From Bacteroidota bacterium (GTDB lineage Bacteria; Bacteroidota; Bacteroidia; Chitinophagales; Chitinophagaceae), in assembly GCA_018267575.1 (NCBI GenBank), contig JAFDYF010000004.1:1-64000 (forward strand): 64,000 nucleotides of DNA, read 5' to 3'. The translations under genes and the position numbers were made by a program. Below the pieces are notes generated by a model. It searched no databases. It saw only the letters and a program-made list of their open reading frames with translations, and had not been told where the DNA came from. Shown here piece by piece: positions 44,257 through 53,436 of the stretch (the stretch's first letter is position 1; each line of letters starts with the position of its first letter).

Positions 44257-44805
44257 TTAGTGGAATAATCCCATTATTAAAAATACCGAACCGATAGCGG
44301 TGAGCAGCATTGCCACAAACCAAAGTGATTTTCTTTTGGTCAATATGGAGATGGCGGAAATAGCAATCGCGATCTGGAAAATAGTGACCGCTTTCGAAAG
44401 GGTCACATGTTGGCCCAGATGTGTTTCCGAATCTTTTGCATGTTCTTCGGCACTAGCCTTTATTTCTTCCTTTTCTTTTTCATAACGGGCAGTGGTCTGG
44501 CTATTATCGGCCACTGGTTTATTGGTGACCGCTTGTATTATTTTATCGGAAGAAGCGGCAATATCGGCCTTGATGGATTTGGCCTGATAAAAAGCCCACT
44601 GGTCGGAGGATTTGATCTGATCGATCATGGCTTCATTCACATGATGTCCACTGAGCAAGCCTGCAATCGCCGCCAATACGGCCATCATAGCGGTGGATAG
44701 GGCCACATATAAGGCCCATTTTTCTTTTTCTTCTTTCATGCCCTCTTCTGCTTTTTCATGGATGGCTTCGTGCAGGTGTTCGGTGGGGATTTCCATTTCT
44801 TCCAT
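44257..44805 (-). CDS. DUF4337 membrane protein
   Basis: Protein of 182 residues with the DUF4337 layout: a charged N-terminus with many Glu/Lys (EMEIPTEHLHEAIHEKAEE), one membrane helix around ALYVALSTAMMAVLAAIAGL, a helical probably coiled middle (YEKEKEEIKASAEEHAKDSE), and two C-terminal helices (TIFQIAIAISAISIL, SLWFVAMLLTAIGSVFLI). Function of the family is unknown. Convergent with crtY, seven bases apart, so not part of that operon. Confidence 0.85.
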   Translation of the reverse strand: MEEMEIPTEHLHEAIHEKAEEGMKEEKEKWALYVALSTAMMAVLAAIAGLLSGHHVNEAMIDQIKSSDQWAFYQAKSIKADIAASSDKIIQAVTNKPVADNSQTTARYEKEKEEIKASAEEHAKDSETHLGQHVTLSKAVTIFQIAIAISAISILTKRKSLWFVAMLLTAIGSVFLIMGLFH

Positions 44806-44966
44806 AAAGAAGGGTGTTTTCTGGTTAAAAAAGAAAGATAATAAAAATTTTACTCAACCATGGGCATTCTAAGAATAGAATCTGATACCCATTTGATTAG
44901 CACCGTTTTTTTTATCAACAAATCAAACGATTTATTCACCGATTTGCGGTGCTTGAACTACAAAGG

Positions 44967-44997
44967 TTGCAAGATCCAGTTTTTCATTTTATATTTA
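44967..44997 (+). promoter_or_regulatory. Candidate Bacteroidota promoter for the FG-GAP gene
   Basis: TTG at 44967-44969 and TATATTTA at 44990-44997 (one mismatch to TAnnTTTG) are separated by 20 bp. This would give a 5' UTR of about 80 bases to the ATG at 45084. The rest of the 278-bp spacer shows no clear feature. Confidence 0.35.
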
Positions 44998-45083
44998 CTC
45001 TTCCTATCTTAAAAAAAGCTGATCGTCCTAATCTCCTGTGTGGGCCCTAAAGGTAATTTTCAACCTTATTAACTAAGCTTTTT

Positions 45084-48000
45084 ATGCAAACCTCACTCCA
45101 CCACTTGTCTGGGCAAGGATTCCTTAAATCAGTTGCCAAAATTTCCATGCCAGTTGTTTTACTGGCTATTTTATTTAGTTTGACTCGGCACGATGCCAAA
45201 TCAACTTCCACGAGTGCCAAACAAACCATGGTTTCCAAAGATTTTTCTGCTATTTTGAATAAAATGGTTTCCACAACCTTTTTCAACAGAAAAAGAACGG
45301 CGCATTCTTTGATTGGCGAAACCGATACCAACCGTTTGAAACAAAGCGATTGGTTCAAAAACGTTAAACAGGATATTGAAAAAAGAAGGTACCAAATGGT
45401 TGCCGATCAAGGGGCAAACCTGATTAGTAGTGTCAATAATGCGCAGAACCTAAAGGCAAGCTACCGGCCCGACCAATTTACCTTAACGCCGCTTTATGTG
45501 GATGATCAAGCAAAACAGGTGAAGGATTGGCAATTGAATTTATCAGTGAATGGTTTGTATGCGGATGACAAATTATTGGTGAATACCATGGACGCGAATG
45601 CAAAAGCATCAACCGACCAGAACAATGCGGAATACCATTTTGGTAATGCCCTTACCATACAATACCATAATGACGAACATGGGGTGAGACAGAATTTTAT
45701 TGTGAAGGAAAAGCCTGCGGGCAATGTTCACGAGCTGAGGGTGAGCCTCCATACCGAAGGGGATTGGGTGGTTGACAAAGTACATAATACGGAAATCCAT
45801 TTTGCAAAAGCCAAGGGAAGGGACGGTTTGGAAAACAAAGTCACCTATAATGGGCTGAAGGCTTGGGACGCCAATGGCAAAGCGTTGTTGGCCAAAATGG
45901 AAGTAAAAAATAATCAACGTTTTGATATTATAACTGATGTGACTGATGCCGTTTATCCGGTTACGATTGACCCATTGAGTACTTCTGCGTCTACTTCTTT
46001 AAGTGGGTCGGGTAATTTTGGATGGAGTGTGGCCAGTGCCGGAGATGTGAATGGGGATGGCTATAGTGATGTGATAGTGGGGGATGATGGAGGACATGCT
46101 TATGTCTATTCGGGTAGTGCATCCGGATTGTCGTCAAGTATTGCAACAACACTTAGCGGCCCCCTCAATTATTTTGGTATCAGTGTGGCTGGCGCAGGTG
46201 ATGTGGATGGGGATGGATACAGTGATGTGATAGTAGGGGATGGAGTTGGTAATGCTTATGTGTATTATGGTGCATCAGCAGGATTAAATTCCAACCCTTT
46301 GAAGACTCCTACTGTAATCAGTGGTTTAGACCCATTGTTAGGCGGGGCCGCGGTATCCGGGGCGGGTGATGTGAATGGGGATGGATTTAGCGATATCATG
46401 GTATCGTCTGGCGCGAGCACACAAAACGTATTGATTTATTATGGTGCTTCTACCGGACTAGCAACAGGCAGCCATTCCACTTTGCATGAAGCAACGGGAG
46501 TATATGGTTGGAGCATTGCAACCGCTGGGGATGTAAATGGGGATGGGAATAGCGATGTGATTGTAGGGGATAAAACTGGCAACGCCTATTTGTATTTGGG
46601 GGTTAGCAGCAGCAATATTAATACTATTGCCGCTATCAAGCTTAGCCCAGGTGCGGCTAGCTTTGGTTTTACAGTTGCAAGTGCCGGAGATGTGAATGGG
46701 GATGGATATAGTGATGTGATTATTGGCGATAATGCAGGGAATGCTTATGTATATAATGGGCAATCGGGTTCAGTTGGGTTGATTACTCCTGCAGCCAGCA
46801 CATTAAATGTGAGTGGTAATACCACATTGGGAAACAGTGTGGCATCTGCAGGTGATGTAAATGGGGATGCTTTTGCCGATGTGATAGTGGGTGATGATAA
46901 AGGGCATGCCTATGTTTTTACAGGAAGTGCTAGTGGTTTGTCCGTCAGCCCTATTGTTTTGACGGGTACTAATAATTTCGGGATCAGTGTAGCCAGTGCT
47001 GGTGATGTAAACGGGGATGGTTATAGTGATGTGATTGTAGGATCCTCAAATACATCTTCTGCGCTTACTTATCAGGGAGGGCCGAGTGGCTCGATACCCA
47101 TTAGCAATCTACCCATTCTGGGTGGAGCGGCCGGGGACAGGTTTGGTCTCAGTGTAGCCAGTGCGGGCGATATCAATGGGGATGGGTATAGCGATGTGAT
47201 TGTGGGGGCAATTGGTTATAATGGATTACTTTCTGGAGCTGTCTATATTTATACCGGGGGTCCGAATGGCCTCAGTACCAGCCCTTCGATTTTAACACCC
47301 GGTGGTCCTGAAGCGGGCTGGAGTGTTTCAGGGGCTGGTGATATCAATGGGGATGGATATGACGATATACTCATTGGTGCAAGATTTGCACCTAATTCTG
47401 GTACTAACTATTTCAATCAGGGATACGTCTATATTTATATGGGTGGATTAGGGGGGATTGCATCTGGAACTGCTCCCTTCGCAACACTTAAGGGGGTAAA
47501 TAATAATGACCTATTTGGTTTTTCAGTTTCTAGTGCGGGAGATGTAAATGGGGATGGTTATGGGGATATTATTGTTGGGGCACCAGGAGTTTCCACAAAA
47601 TTTAGTATGGGTGGGGCGGCCTATATATATTTGGGAAGTGGAGGAGGAATTACAACTACTACTATTCCTGATACTTTGTATGGACAAAGTGGAGATGCGG
47701 TATTTGGGGTAAGTGTGGCCAGTGCGGGCGATATCAATGGGGATGGATATGGCGATGTGATGGTTGGGGCCCCCAATTTGGGGAGTGCCTATATTATTGA
47801 GGACAATGGTACAGCTAATACGGGTACGGGTGCAGGTAGTGTTTATGTTTATCATGGCAGTGCTTCCGGTATTGCGAATAATGCATCACCCAATACCTCT
47901 CTATCAGATGCAGTAACAGTAGATTTTGGGGTTGCCGTTGCGAGTGCGGGCGATGTGAATGGGGATGGATATAGTGATGTGGTCATCGGTGCTTCTTCAG

Positions 48001-49412
48001 CGGATAATACGAGTAATAAAGGTACTGTTGAAATATTTAAAGGTAGTGCTAGTGGTATTGTATCCACTGCCTATGCAGTTTTTACTGATAATAATCCGTC
48101 TGGGGTGGGGCCAGGAGATATGTTTGGATCGAGTGTGGCCAGCGCGGGCGATGTGAATGGGGATGGCTATAGTGATATCATTGTGAGGGCAACACAACCC
48201 TCTTCCACCAATAGCAGTACAGGTGTTTCCTATATTTATTTGGGGGGCGCATCCAGTTTTTCAACCTCAGCAGCTACTGCCTTTTTAGATGAGGGTACCA
48301 ATACCTATCTGGAGACAGGCCCTGGTGGTGCACCTTCAGGGGCCGTTATACATAGTTGTGTAGGTAGTGCAGGCGATGTGAACGGGGATGGGTATAGTGA
48401 TGTGATTGTAGGTATATATGAAGACGCTACTAATGGAACAAAAGCAGGTAAATCCTACTTATACTATGGCAATAATGCCAACGGCCGAAATGCCAGTAAT
48501 GTGCTGAAGCTTTATCAAAGCGACCTTTCCACACCACTCAATGCAACGAATGTGCCTACAGCTAATTTTGGTCTAGGTCTTTCTACCAAGTCCCCATTTG
48601 GTGCTGTCAAGGGACAAATGGTTTGGGAAACAGTGGCCAATGGACAGCCATTTAGCAGTAGTTCCGTGCCAAGTCTAACCAATAGTGTTTCTTATTCCGC
48701 TAGTAGTGCTGCGGCGTTGATTGCTCCAACTGGCTATGAATTTAAAAGTTTGGTCGACAAGCGGGCTTCGGTCCTGACCAAAGTAAGGGCGAGGATCAAA
48801 TACGCACCAACTGCGGTCACTTTCGGACAGGTATATGGACCTTGGGTCTATTCCCAAGCCTATCTGAGCAGCGGCAGCTTTGGGGCCTTGCCAATGAAAC
48901 TCTTGAAATTTACGGCTTCGGTTTCAGGTCAGGATATTTCGCTGAACTGGCAAACCTCCGATGAAGTAAATATGTGGAGCTATGTGATCGAACATAGTCT
49001 GGATGGCAAAAATTTTGATTCCATTGGTATTGTTGCTGCAAAGGGTAGCCTAAATGTCAATGATTATGAATTTACCCATTATAACCCCGGCACAGGCAAG
49101 CATTATTATCGCCTGCGCGAGGTAGATCTGGATAAACATGCTACCCTCAGCACCGATGTTTGGGCCATTATCAATAATAATATTGAATTAAAGATTTATC
49201 CAAACCCAACATCTGACTATATTGTGATATCCTGTACCGGGTTTATGGCAAGCTATGCTAGGATCATCAATTCGGCAGGTGTGGTAATGGGCCAATATAA
49301 GCTGGACCCAAGCGGGAAGACGACCATTTCATTAAGTGGCTTTGCCAAAGGCAGCTATTTTGTGGAATTGATAAATAGCGGTTTCGCTCCAAGCCAGATA
49401 TCGGTACAATAA
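45084..49412 (+). CDS. Large secreted FG-GAP repeat protein with T9SS sorting domain
   Basis: 1442 residues. An N-terminal hydrophobic segment (KISMPVVLLAILFSL) acts as signal sequence. Residues up to about 300 form a beta-rich region ending in YPVTIDPLSTS. Fourteen FG-GAP repeats follow (about 46010-48480), each with a calcium-loop of the type DVNGDGYSDVIVG; the sixth reads DVNGDAFADV. Fourteen equals two seven-bladed propellers. Repeats 1-7 are short, 8-14 have long loops. A further beta domain (about residues 1275-1365) precedes a type A T9SS C-terminal domain (KIYPNPTSDYIVI). Likely surface-attached or secreted; ligand unknown. Confidence 0.93.
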   Translation: MQTSLHHLSGQGFLKSVAKISMPVVLLAILFSLTRHDAKSTSTSAKQTMVSKDFSAILNKMVSTTFFNRKRTAHSLIGETDTNRLKQSDWFKNVKQDIEKRRYQMVADQGANLISSVNNAQNLKASYRPDQFTLTPLYVDDQAKQVKDWQLNLSVNGLYADDKLLVNTMDANAKASTDQNNAEYHFGNALTIQYHNDEHGVRQNFIVKEKPAGNVHELRVSLHTEGDWVVDKVHNTEIHFAKAKGRDGLENKVTYNGLKAWDANGKALLAKMEVKNNQRFDIITDVTDAVYPVTIDPLSTSASTSLSGSGNFGWSVASAGDVNGDGYSDVIVGDDGGHAYVYSGSASGLSSSIATTLSGPLNYFGISVAGAGDVDGDGYSDVIVGDGVGNAYVYYGASAGLNSNPLKTPTVISGLDPLLGGAAVSGAGDVNGDGFSDIMVSSGASTQNVLIYYGASTGLATGSHSTLHEATGVYGWSIATAGDVNGDGNSDVIVGDKTGNAYLYLGVSSSNINTIAAIKLSPGAASFGFTVASAGDVNGDGYSDVIIGDNAGNAYVYNGQSGSVGLITPAASTLNVSGNTTLGNSVASAGDVNGDAFADVIVGDDKGHAYVFTGSASGLSVSPIVLTGTNNFGISVASAGDVNGDGYSDVIVGSSNTSSALTYQGGPSGSIPISNLPILGGAAGDRFGLSVASAGDINGDGYSDVIVGAIGYNGLLSGAVYIYTGGPNGLSTSPSILTPGGPEAGWSVSGAGDINGDGYDDILIGARFAPNSGTNYFNQGYVYIYMGGLGGIASGTAPFATLKGVNNNDLFGFSVSSAGDVNGDGYGDIIVGAPGVSTKFSMGGAAYIYLGSGGGITTTTIPDTLYGQSGDAVFGVSVASAGDINGDGYGDVMVGAPNLGSAYIIEDNGTANTGTGAGSVYVYHGSASGIANNASPNTSLSDAVTVDFGVAVASAGDVNGDGYSDVVIGASSADNTSNKGTVEIFKGSASGIVSTAYAVFTDNNPSGVGPGDMFGSSVASAGDVNGDGYSDIIVRATQPSSTNSSTGVSYIYLGGASSFSTSAATAFLDEGTNTYLETGPGGAPSGAVIHSCVGSAGDVNGDGYSDVIVGIYEDATNGTKAGKSYLYYGNNANGRNASNVLKLYQSDLSTPLNATNVPTANFGLGLSTKSPFGAVKGQMVWETVANGQPFSSSSVPSLTNSVSYSASSAAALIAPTGYEFKSLVDKRASVLTKVRARIKYAPTAVTFGQVYGPWVYSQAYLSSGSFGALPMKLLKFTASVSGQDISLNWQTSDEVNMWSYVIEHSLDGKNFDSIGIVAAKGSLNVNDYEFTHYNPGTGKHYYRLREVDLDKHATLSTDVWAIINNNIELKIYPNPTSDYIVISCTGFMASYARIINSAGVVMGQYKLDPSGKTTISLSGFAKGSYFVELINSGFAPSQISVQ

Positions 49413-49433
49413 CAAAGCATCAAACTCATAGTA

Positions 49434-49465
49434 AAGCCATGCGTTCTGCGCATGGCTTTTTTTAT
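49434..49465 (+). terminator. Rho-independent terminator after the FG-GAP gene
   Basis: Perfect 10-bp stem aagccatgcg (49434-49443) with cgcatggctt (49449-49458), loop ttctg, followed by a run of T. It stops + strand transcription before the convergent uvrC gene. Confidence 0.92.
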
Positions 49466-49480
49466 TGCAAAAACAATGTG

Positions 49481-51301
49481 CTAATCCTGTGCCTTGCTTT
49501 GGCTTTCAAAATGGCTTATTATTATTTTTGCCTTTGCAGCACCAATGCAAGAGGTCAGTTCTTCTTCGGTCAAATGCTTGATCCGGTTTAATGAACGGAA
49601 TTGCTTGAGCAACATATCGACTGTGTTTTTTCCAATGCCTTTGATATCCTCCAATTCATTTTTAAAAGCACCCTTGCTCCTTTTTTGCCTATGGAAACCA
49701 ATCCCAAAACGATGCACTTCATCACGGATCCTCCTGATCAGGTTTAGTCCCTCGCTATTAAAAGGCATTTTGATGGATTCCTGATCGCCAGGGAAAAACA
49801 ATTCTTCCTCATTTTTGGCCAGCCCGGTCACTACCATCTTGCCATTCAGGCCTAGAGCGTTGATGCTTTCCATGGCTGCACTCAACTGCCCCTTGCCACC
49901 ATCAATGATTACCAATTGCGGAAGTGCTTGCTGCTCATCCTGTAAACGTTTATACCTTCTGTACACCACTTCCTTCATGGTGGCAAAATCATTGATGCCT
50001 TCCACGGTCTTCACGTTGAAATGCCGATAATCCTTTTTACTGGCCAACCCGTTTTTGAAACAGACCATGGCCGATACCGGATAGGACCCCTGAAAATTCG
50101 AGTTGTCGAAACATTCTATATGCACGGGTAGTGAGGGCAAGCGAAGACTTTCTTTTAACTCCGTTAATACTGATAAGTTGTCCTCACTTGTTCTTTCTTT
50201 TAATTGCAGTGTTTTTTTTCTTTTTAATTCTTCACGGAAATAGGCCACATTTTTTTCGGAAAGATCCAGCAATTTCTTCTTATCACCCGCCTTCGGAACG
50301 GTGACCACAATCCCTTCCTGTGGATAATCGATCAAAAAAGGAACAATGATTTCTGATGCCTTGCTATTGAATGTTTCCCTCAGCTGTACAATGGCCTGAG
50401 CCAACACTTCCTCATCGGGTTCCTCCAAATAGGTTTCGGCCTCGGTGGTATGGGTTTGTACAATGGTGCCGTTTTCAACCATCAGGTAATTGATATAAGC
50501 AATAGCGTCTTCTTTGGAAATGGAGAACACATCTGCATTGGAAACATGCTTGCTCACAATCACGGAGTTTGACTGATAGTTTTCGAGGTGTTCTATTTTT
50601 TTCTTCAGGACTTCAGCTTTTTCAAACTTCATCTCGGCGGCGATTGACCGCATCTCTTTTTTGAAATGCTGTATCACTGGGCCCAGATTTCCCTTGAGTA
50701 TATTTCTGGTTTGCGAAATCCCTAGTTGATAATCTTCCTCGGTCTGTAAGCCTTCACAGGGCCCCTTGCAATTGCCCAAATGGTATTCTAGGCAAACCTT
50801 GAATTTCTTTTTGCGGATATTCGTGTCCGTTAAATTTAGTTTACAGGTCCGCAAAGGGATATTGGCCTTAACAAATTGGATCAGTTCCCGCACTTTGGCA
50901 ACGGAGGTAAAGGGGCCCAGGTATTCCGAACCATCTTTGATCATCCTTCTGGTCAAAAAAATTCTTGGGAAAGGCTCATTTTTGATAACGATAAAGGGGT
51001 AGGACTTATCGTCTTTCAGGTTGATATTATAACGGGGCTGGAACTGTTTGATCAAAGAGTTCTCCAATAGGAATGCATCCTGTTCCGAACTAACAATCGT
51101 GAACTCGATGGAATGGATGCGCTGCACCAACTCATAGGTTTTATAGGTAGTAAAGGTTTTGGAAAAATAGGAACCCACACGCTTGCGGATATTTTTGGCC
51201 TTACCTACATAGATCAGTTCCTTTTTTTCATCAAAGTATTTATAGATACCCGGGTTATGGGGCAGGCTGGGAGCGATGGCCTGAAACTGTTGCTGCGTCA
51301 T
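49481..51301 (-). CDS. uvrC: Excinuclease ABC subunit C
   Basis: Nucleotide-excision repair nuclease of 606 residues. GIY-YIG domain at the N-terminus (NPGIYKYFDEKKELIYVGKA), a UVR-like helical hairpin around residues 200-235, the RNase H-like domain (HIECFDNSNFQGSYPVSAMV, VIDGGKGQL) and C-terminal helix-hairpin-helix (LEDIKGIGKNTVDMLLKQF). Six bases behind the lipoprotein gene, so in one operon with it. Convergent with the FG-GAP gene. Confidence 0.97.
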   Translation of the reverse strand: MTQQQFQAIAPSLPHNPGIYKYFDEKKELIYVGKAKNIRKRVGSYFSKTFTTYKTYELVQRIHSIEFTIVSSEQDAFLLENSLIKQFQPRYNINLKDDKSYPFIVIKNEPFPRIFLTRRMIKDGSEYLGPFTSVAKVRELIQFVKANIPLRTCKLNLTDTNIRKKKFKVCLEYHLGNCKGPCEGLQTEEDYQLGISQTRNILKGNLGPVIQHFKKEMRSIAAEMKFEKAEVLKKKIEHLENYQSNSVIVSKHVSNADVFSISKEDAIAYINYLMVENGTIVQTHTTEAETYLEEPDEEVLAQAIVQLRETFNSKASEIIVPFLIDYPQEGIVVTVPKAGDKKKLLDLSEKNVAYFREELKRKKTLQLKERTSEDNLSVLTELKESLRLPSLPVHIECFDNSNFQGSYPVSAMVCFKNGLASKKDYRHFNVKTVEGINDFATMKEVVYRRYKRLQDEQQALPQLVIIDGGKGQLSAAMESINALGLNGKMVVTGLAKNEEELFFPGDQESIKMPFNSEGLNLIRRIRDEVHRFGIGFHRQKRSKGAFKNELEDIKGIGKNTVDMLLKQFRSLNRIKHLTEEELTSCIGAAKAKIIISHFESQSKAQD

Positions 51302-51307
51302 AAAATG

Positions 51308-51892
51308 CTATTCGGGATTCCACACAATTTTGGTTTGTTCTACAATGGGGGGCTGTTTCTGGTATTGCTTACTGGTAGTGACCTGCAGACTTTTTCTGGT
51401 TTTCCAAAGAAGTTTTTGAATGATGGTAGTGTCATTTTTTTTGATTTCTTTTTCCAGGTACACACTGGTGATATTGTTCGAATTTCCATTAGATGAAGCT
51501 ATCACATCTACCCGGCGCAGATGTAGCTTTGGGTTTTTGCTTTCATAAACAAAGCTGGCCGCATTGGTAGTCTGGTCGATAAAGGAGGTTTCGTCATATT
51601 CGTTTTCAAAGGTTTGTTGGTCCAGCTCCGGGCAAAGAAATAGATTGGCAAACTGATCGAATTCCGGTGCTTGTATATAGGTAGTGTCTGTTCGGGTAGG
51701 ATGGGTAACGTACTTGGAGATGCCCAATGGCAATGAATCTACGTAACGGATCTCGCTACCCAGAAAATCCCTAACATGTAAATAATTTTTTTTATCCTGC
51801 GATGTTGTTTCGGCATCTTTTTTTTCCTCCTTGCTCTTGCAGGCAGAACTCATCAAGGCAATTGAAACGATTAACGTTATATATGTTTTCAT
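51308..51892 (-). CDS. Hypothetical lipoprotein upstream of uvrC
   Basis: About 194 residues. MKTYITLIVSIALMSSAC is a lipoprotein signal with the lipobox cysteine at residue 18 or so, followed by a lysine/glutamate-rich linker. No family recognised. ATG at 51892 is preferred to a TTG at 51901. Its transcript continues into uvrC six bases later. A TAATTTTG -7 box and a perfect 10-bp inverted repeat lie just upstream. Confidence 0.8.
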   Translation of the reverse strand: MKTYITLIVSIALMSSACKSKEEKKDAETTSQDKKNYLHVRDFLGSEIRYVDSLPLGISKYVTHPTRTDTTYIQAPEFDQFANLFLCPELDQQTFENEYDETSFIDQTTNAASFVYESKNPKLHLRRVDVIASSNGNSNNITSVYLEKEIKKNDTTIIQKLLWKTRKSLQVTTSKQYQKQPPIVEQTKIVWNPE

Positions 51893-51924
51893 CCTGTGCA
51901 ACTTGTTTGTGGCTATGAATAAAG

Positions 51925-51950
51925 AAAGCTGTGACCTTTATCACAGCTTT
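51925..51950. promoter_or_regulatory. Perfect inverted repeat of CRP-site form before the lipoprotein-uvrC operon
   Basis: aaagctgtga (51925-51934) and tcacagcttt (51941-51950) are perfect 10-bp arms around six bases, containing TGTGA-N6-TCACA, the form bound by CRP-type regulators. It lies directly after the -7 box at 51952-51959 and ends 33 bp before the lipoprotein ATG. On the minus strand it could also act as a terminator for the beta-barrel gene, with tail CTTTATTC. Confidence 0.6.
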
Positions 51951-51951
51951 G

Positions 51952-51959
51952 CAAAATTA
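51952..51959 (-). promoter_or_regulatory. -7 promoter box (TAATTTTG) for the lipoprotein-uvrC operon
   Basis: On the minus strand the sequence reads TAATTTTG, an exact match to the Bacteroidota -7 element TAnnTTTG, about 60 bases before the lipoprotein ATG. A -33 TTTG is not clear. The palindrome at 51925-51950 would cover the transcription start. Confidence 0.45.
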
Positions 51960-51973
51960 AGTTTATTGAGCTA

Positions 51974-53392
51974 TTACCAGATGGCTTTACTGAATCCAAA
52001 CTTAAACCCAAAATCCTTGAGATTTTCGGTGATGGGGTATTGACTGGTATAGGTAGAAAACAATTGATAGCTGAATTGTGGCCCCAACTGCCAGCGGATC
52101 TTGCCCATCTTATAGGTGATGAATGCTTCCACAGCACCGTAGGCATTCCATTTTCTGAAAAGAGAAGGCTCTTGGGTATAGCTGGTATAATCAGATGAAA
52201 GTAGATAAGAATTCCTATTCAACAAATAAGTAGGCTGTATGGTAGCACCCACATGCAATTGAAGTTTTTCGTTACCCATTACCCTGAGCTCAAAACCCAC
52301 TGGTGCCGAAATCTGGAAATATTGGTTCTGCAGATTCACGGTGGCCTTACCTCCGATATTGCTGATATTCGTATTGGAAGTAATGCTATTAGGTTGGTAG
52401 GGGTTTATAGAGTTCAGCATGATGGTTACGGGCTGTGTATTCAACGCATAGGCATTAATGGTGTATCTGCTATAGTTGAACTGTAGGCCAACTTTAAAGC
52501 TTAGGTTCCGTGTGTAACGATATAAAAAATTGCTACCAATCTCAAACCCGAGTGCAGGCTTGTTGTTGGTATACTGGTTAGGCCCCGTGCCAGGAGCGGT
52601 GGCAGCAATCGGTGGAGCGGGTAAATTCGCTTTTATATTAAAGGCATCACTTCCCGAAAGCTTGCGATAGTTCATGGTTGGCGTAACATAAAGCTGCCAA
52701 TATTTTCTGTTTAATTTTTTGGGCGAAGCCATTTGATAGGGGGCATAGTTTTCCAGTAAGCCAATTTTTTTCAGGTCTTCCTTATCTGCCATCGCTAATG
52801 AATGTATGGGGCTCTCCTGTATTGAGTCGTTATTTTCAATTTCTTTGGGGTCGTTTGCCACAGTAGCATTATCTGCTACGCTGATGGTGCTTGCATTGGC
52901 AGTCCAATAACTGATGGGTCTGTCTTCAGTGGATGATTCTGCCATATTGTACTCAACAGGGCTATTGGCTAAGATTTCATTTGCACTTGCCAACACATTG
53001 CTCATGGAATCTATATTCAGGAAGCTAACATGGTTACTTCCTGCTTTTTCAATTGGCACTTTGTATTCGGTAAAAGCGGGTGTAATGGAAACAACTGGCT
53101 CCATCTTTTTGTCGGGGCTAATATTGTTGTTTGTGGCACTGCTGTTATTCGCAGCACTTTCAGCCAATTTTTTAATAGTAGCATGCTGTGGAGTGGGAGC
53201 TATCAGACCTTTGCCAGCAAAAAATAAAATCCCAGTGATTAAGGAGAACATGCCCGCGATAAACCATTTTCGGCGGGTATGTAACGAACTGTGGATATTC
53301 TTCCAAACTTTGTCGGACGGGTACATCTTATATTGGCCCGACTTCTGTTTGATGAATTCCTCGAATTCGTCATTATAGAAATTCTTCTCCAT
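51974..53392 (-). CDS. Membrane-anchored outer-membrane-type beta-barrel protein linked to an ECF sigma factor
   Basis: 472 residues. The first 45 residues are charged and cytoplasmic-looking (FEEFIKQKSGQYKMYPSDKV-WKNIHSSLHTRRKW), then one membrane helix (WFIAGMFSLITGILFFAGKG), a long low-complexity Ser/Asn/Glu linker to about residue 220, and a C-terminal region with alternating strands like PorT/outer membrane beta-barrels (YWQLYVTPTMNYRKL to the end). It follows the ECF sigma gene by 44 bp. The N-terminal part resembles the cytoplasmic end of anti-sigma factors, so it may hold the sigma factor; this is inference. Confidence 0.8.
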   Translation of the reverse strand: MEKNFYNDEFEEFIKQKSGQYKMYPSDKVWKNIHSSLHTRRKWFIAGMFSLITGILFFAGKGLIAPTPQHATIKKLAESAANNSSATNNNISPDKKMEPVVSITPAFTEYKVPIEKAGSNHVSFLNIDSMSNVLASANEILANSPVEYNMAESSTEDRPISYWTANASTISVADNATVANDPKEIENNDSIQESPIHSLAMADKEDLKKIGLLENYAPYQMASPKKLNRKYWQLYVTPTMNYRKLSGSDAFNIKANLPAPPIAATAPGTGPNQYTNNKPALGFEIGSNFLYRYTRNLSFKVGLQFNYSRYTINAYALNTQPVTIMLNSINPYQPNSITSNTNISNIGGKATVNLQNQYFQISAPVGFELRVMGNEKLQLHVGATIQPTYLLNRNSYLLSSDYTSYTQEPSLFRKWNAYGAVEAFITYKMGKIRWQLGPQFSYQLFSTYTSQYPITENLKDFGFKFGFSKAIW

Positions 53393-53436
53393 TGAAATAA
53401 ATTTTGGTAGTGTCTTTCAATGATATTGGATACTGC

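Noticed and set aside
46458..46763. Several minus-strand ORFs across the FG-GAP gene (also 47523-47855 and 47997-48197)
   Set aside because: Their Ile/Pro/Thr-rich repetitive proteins are antisense shadows of the repeated calcium-loop codons.
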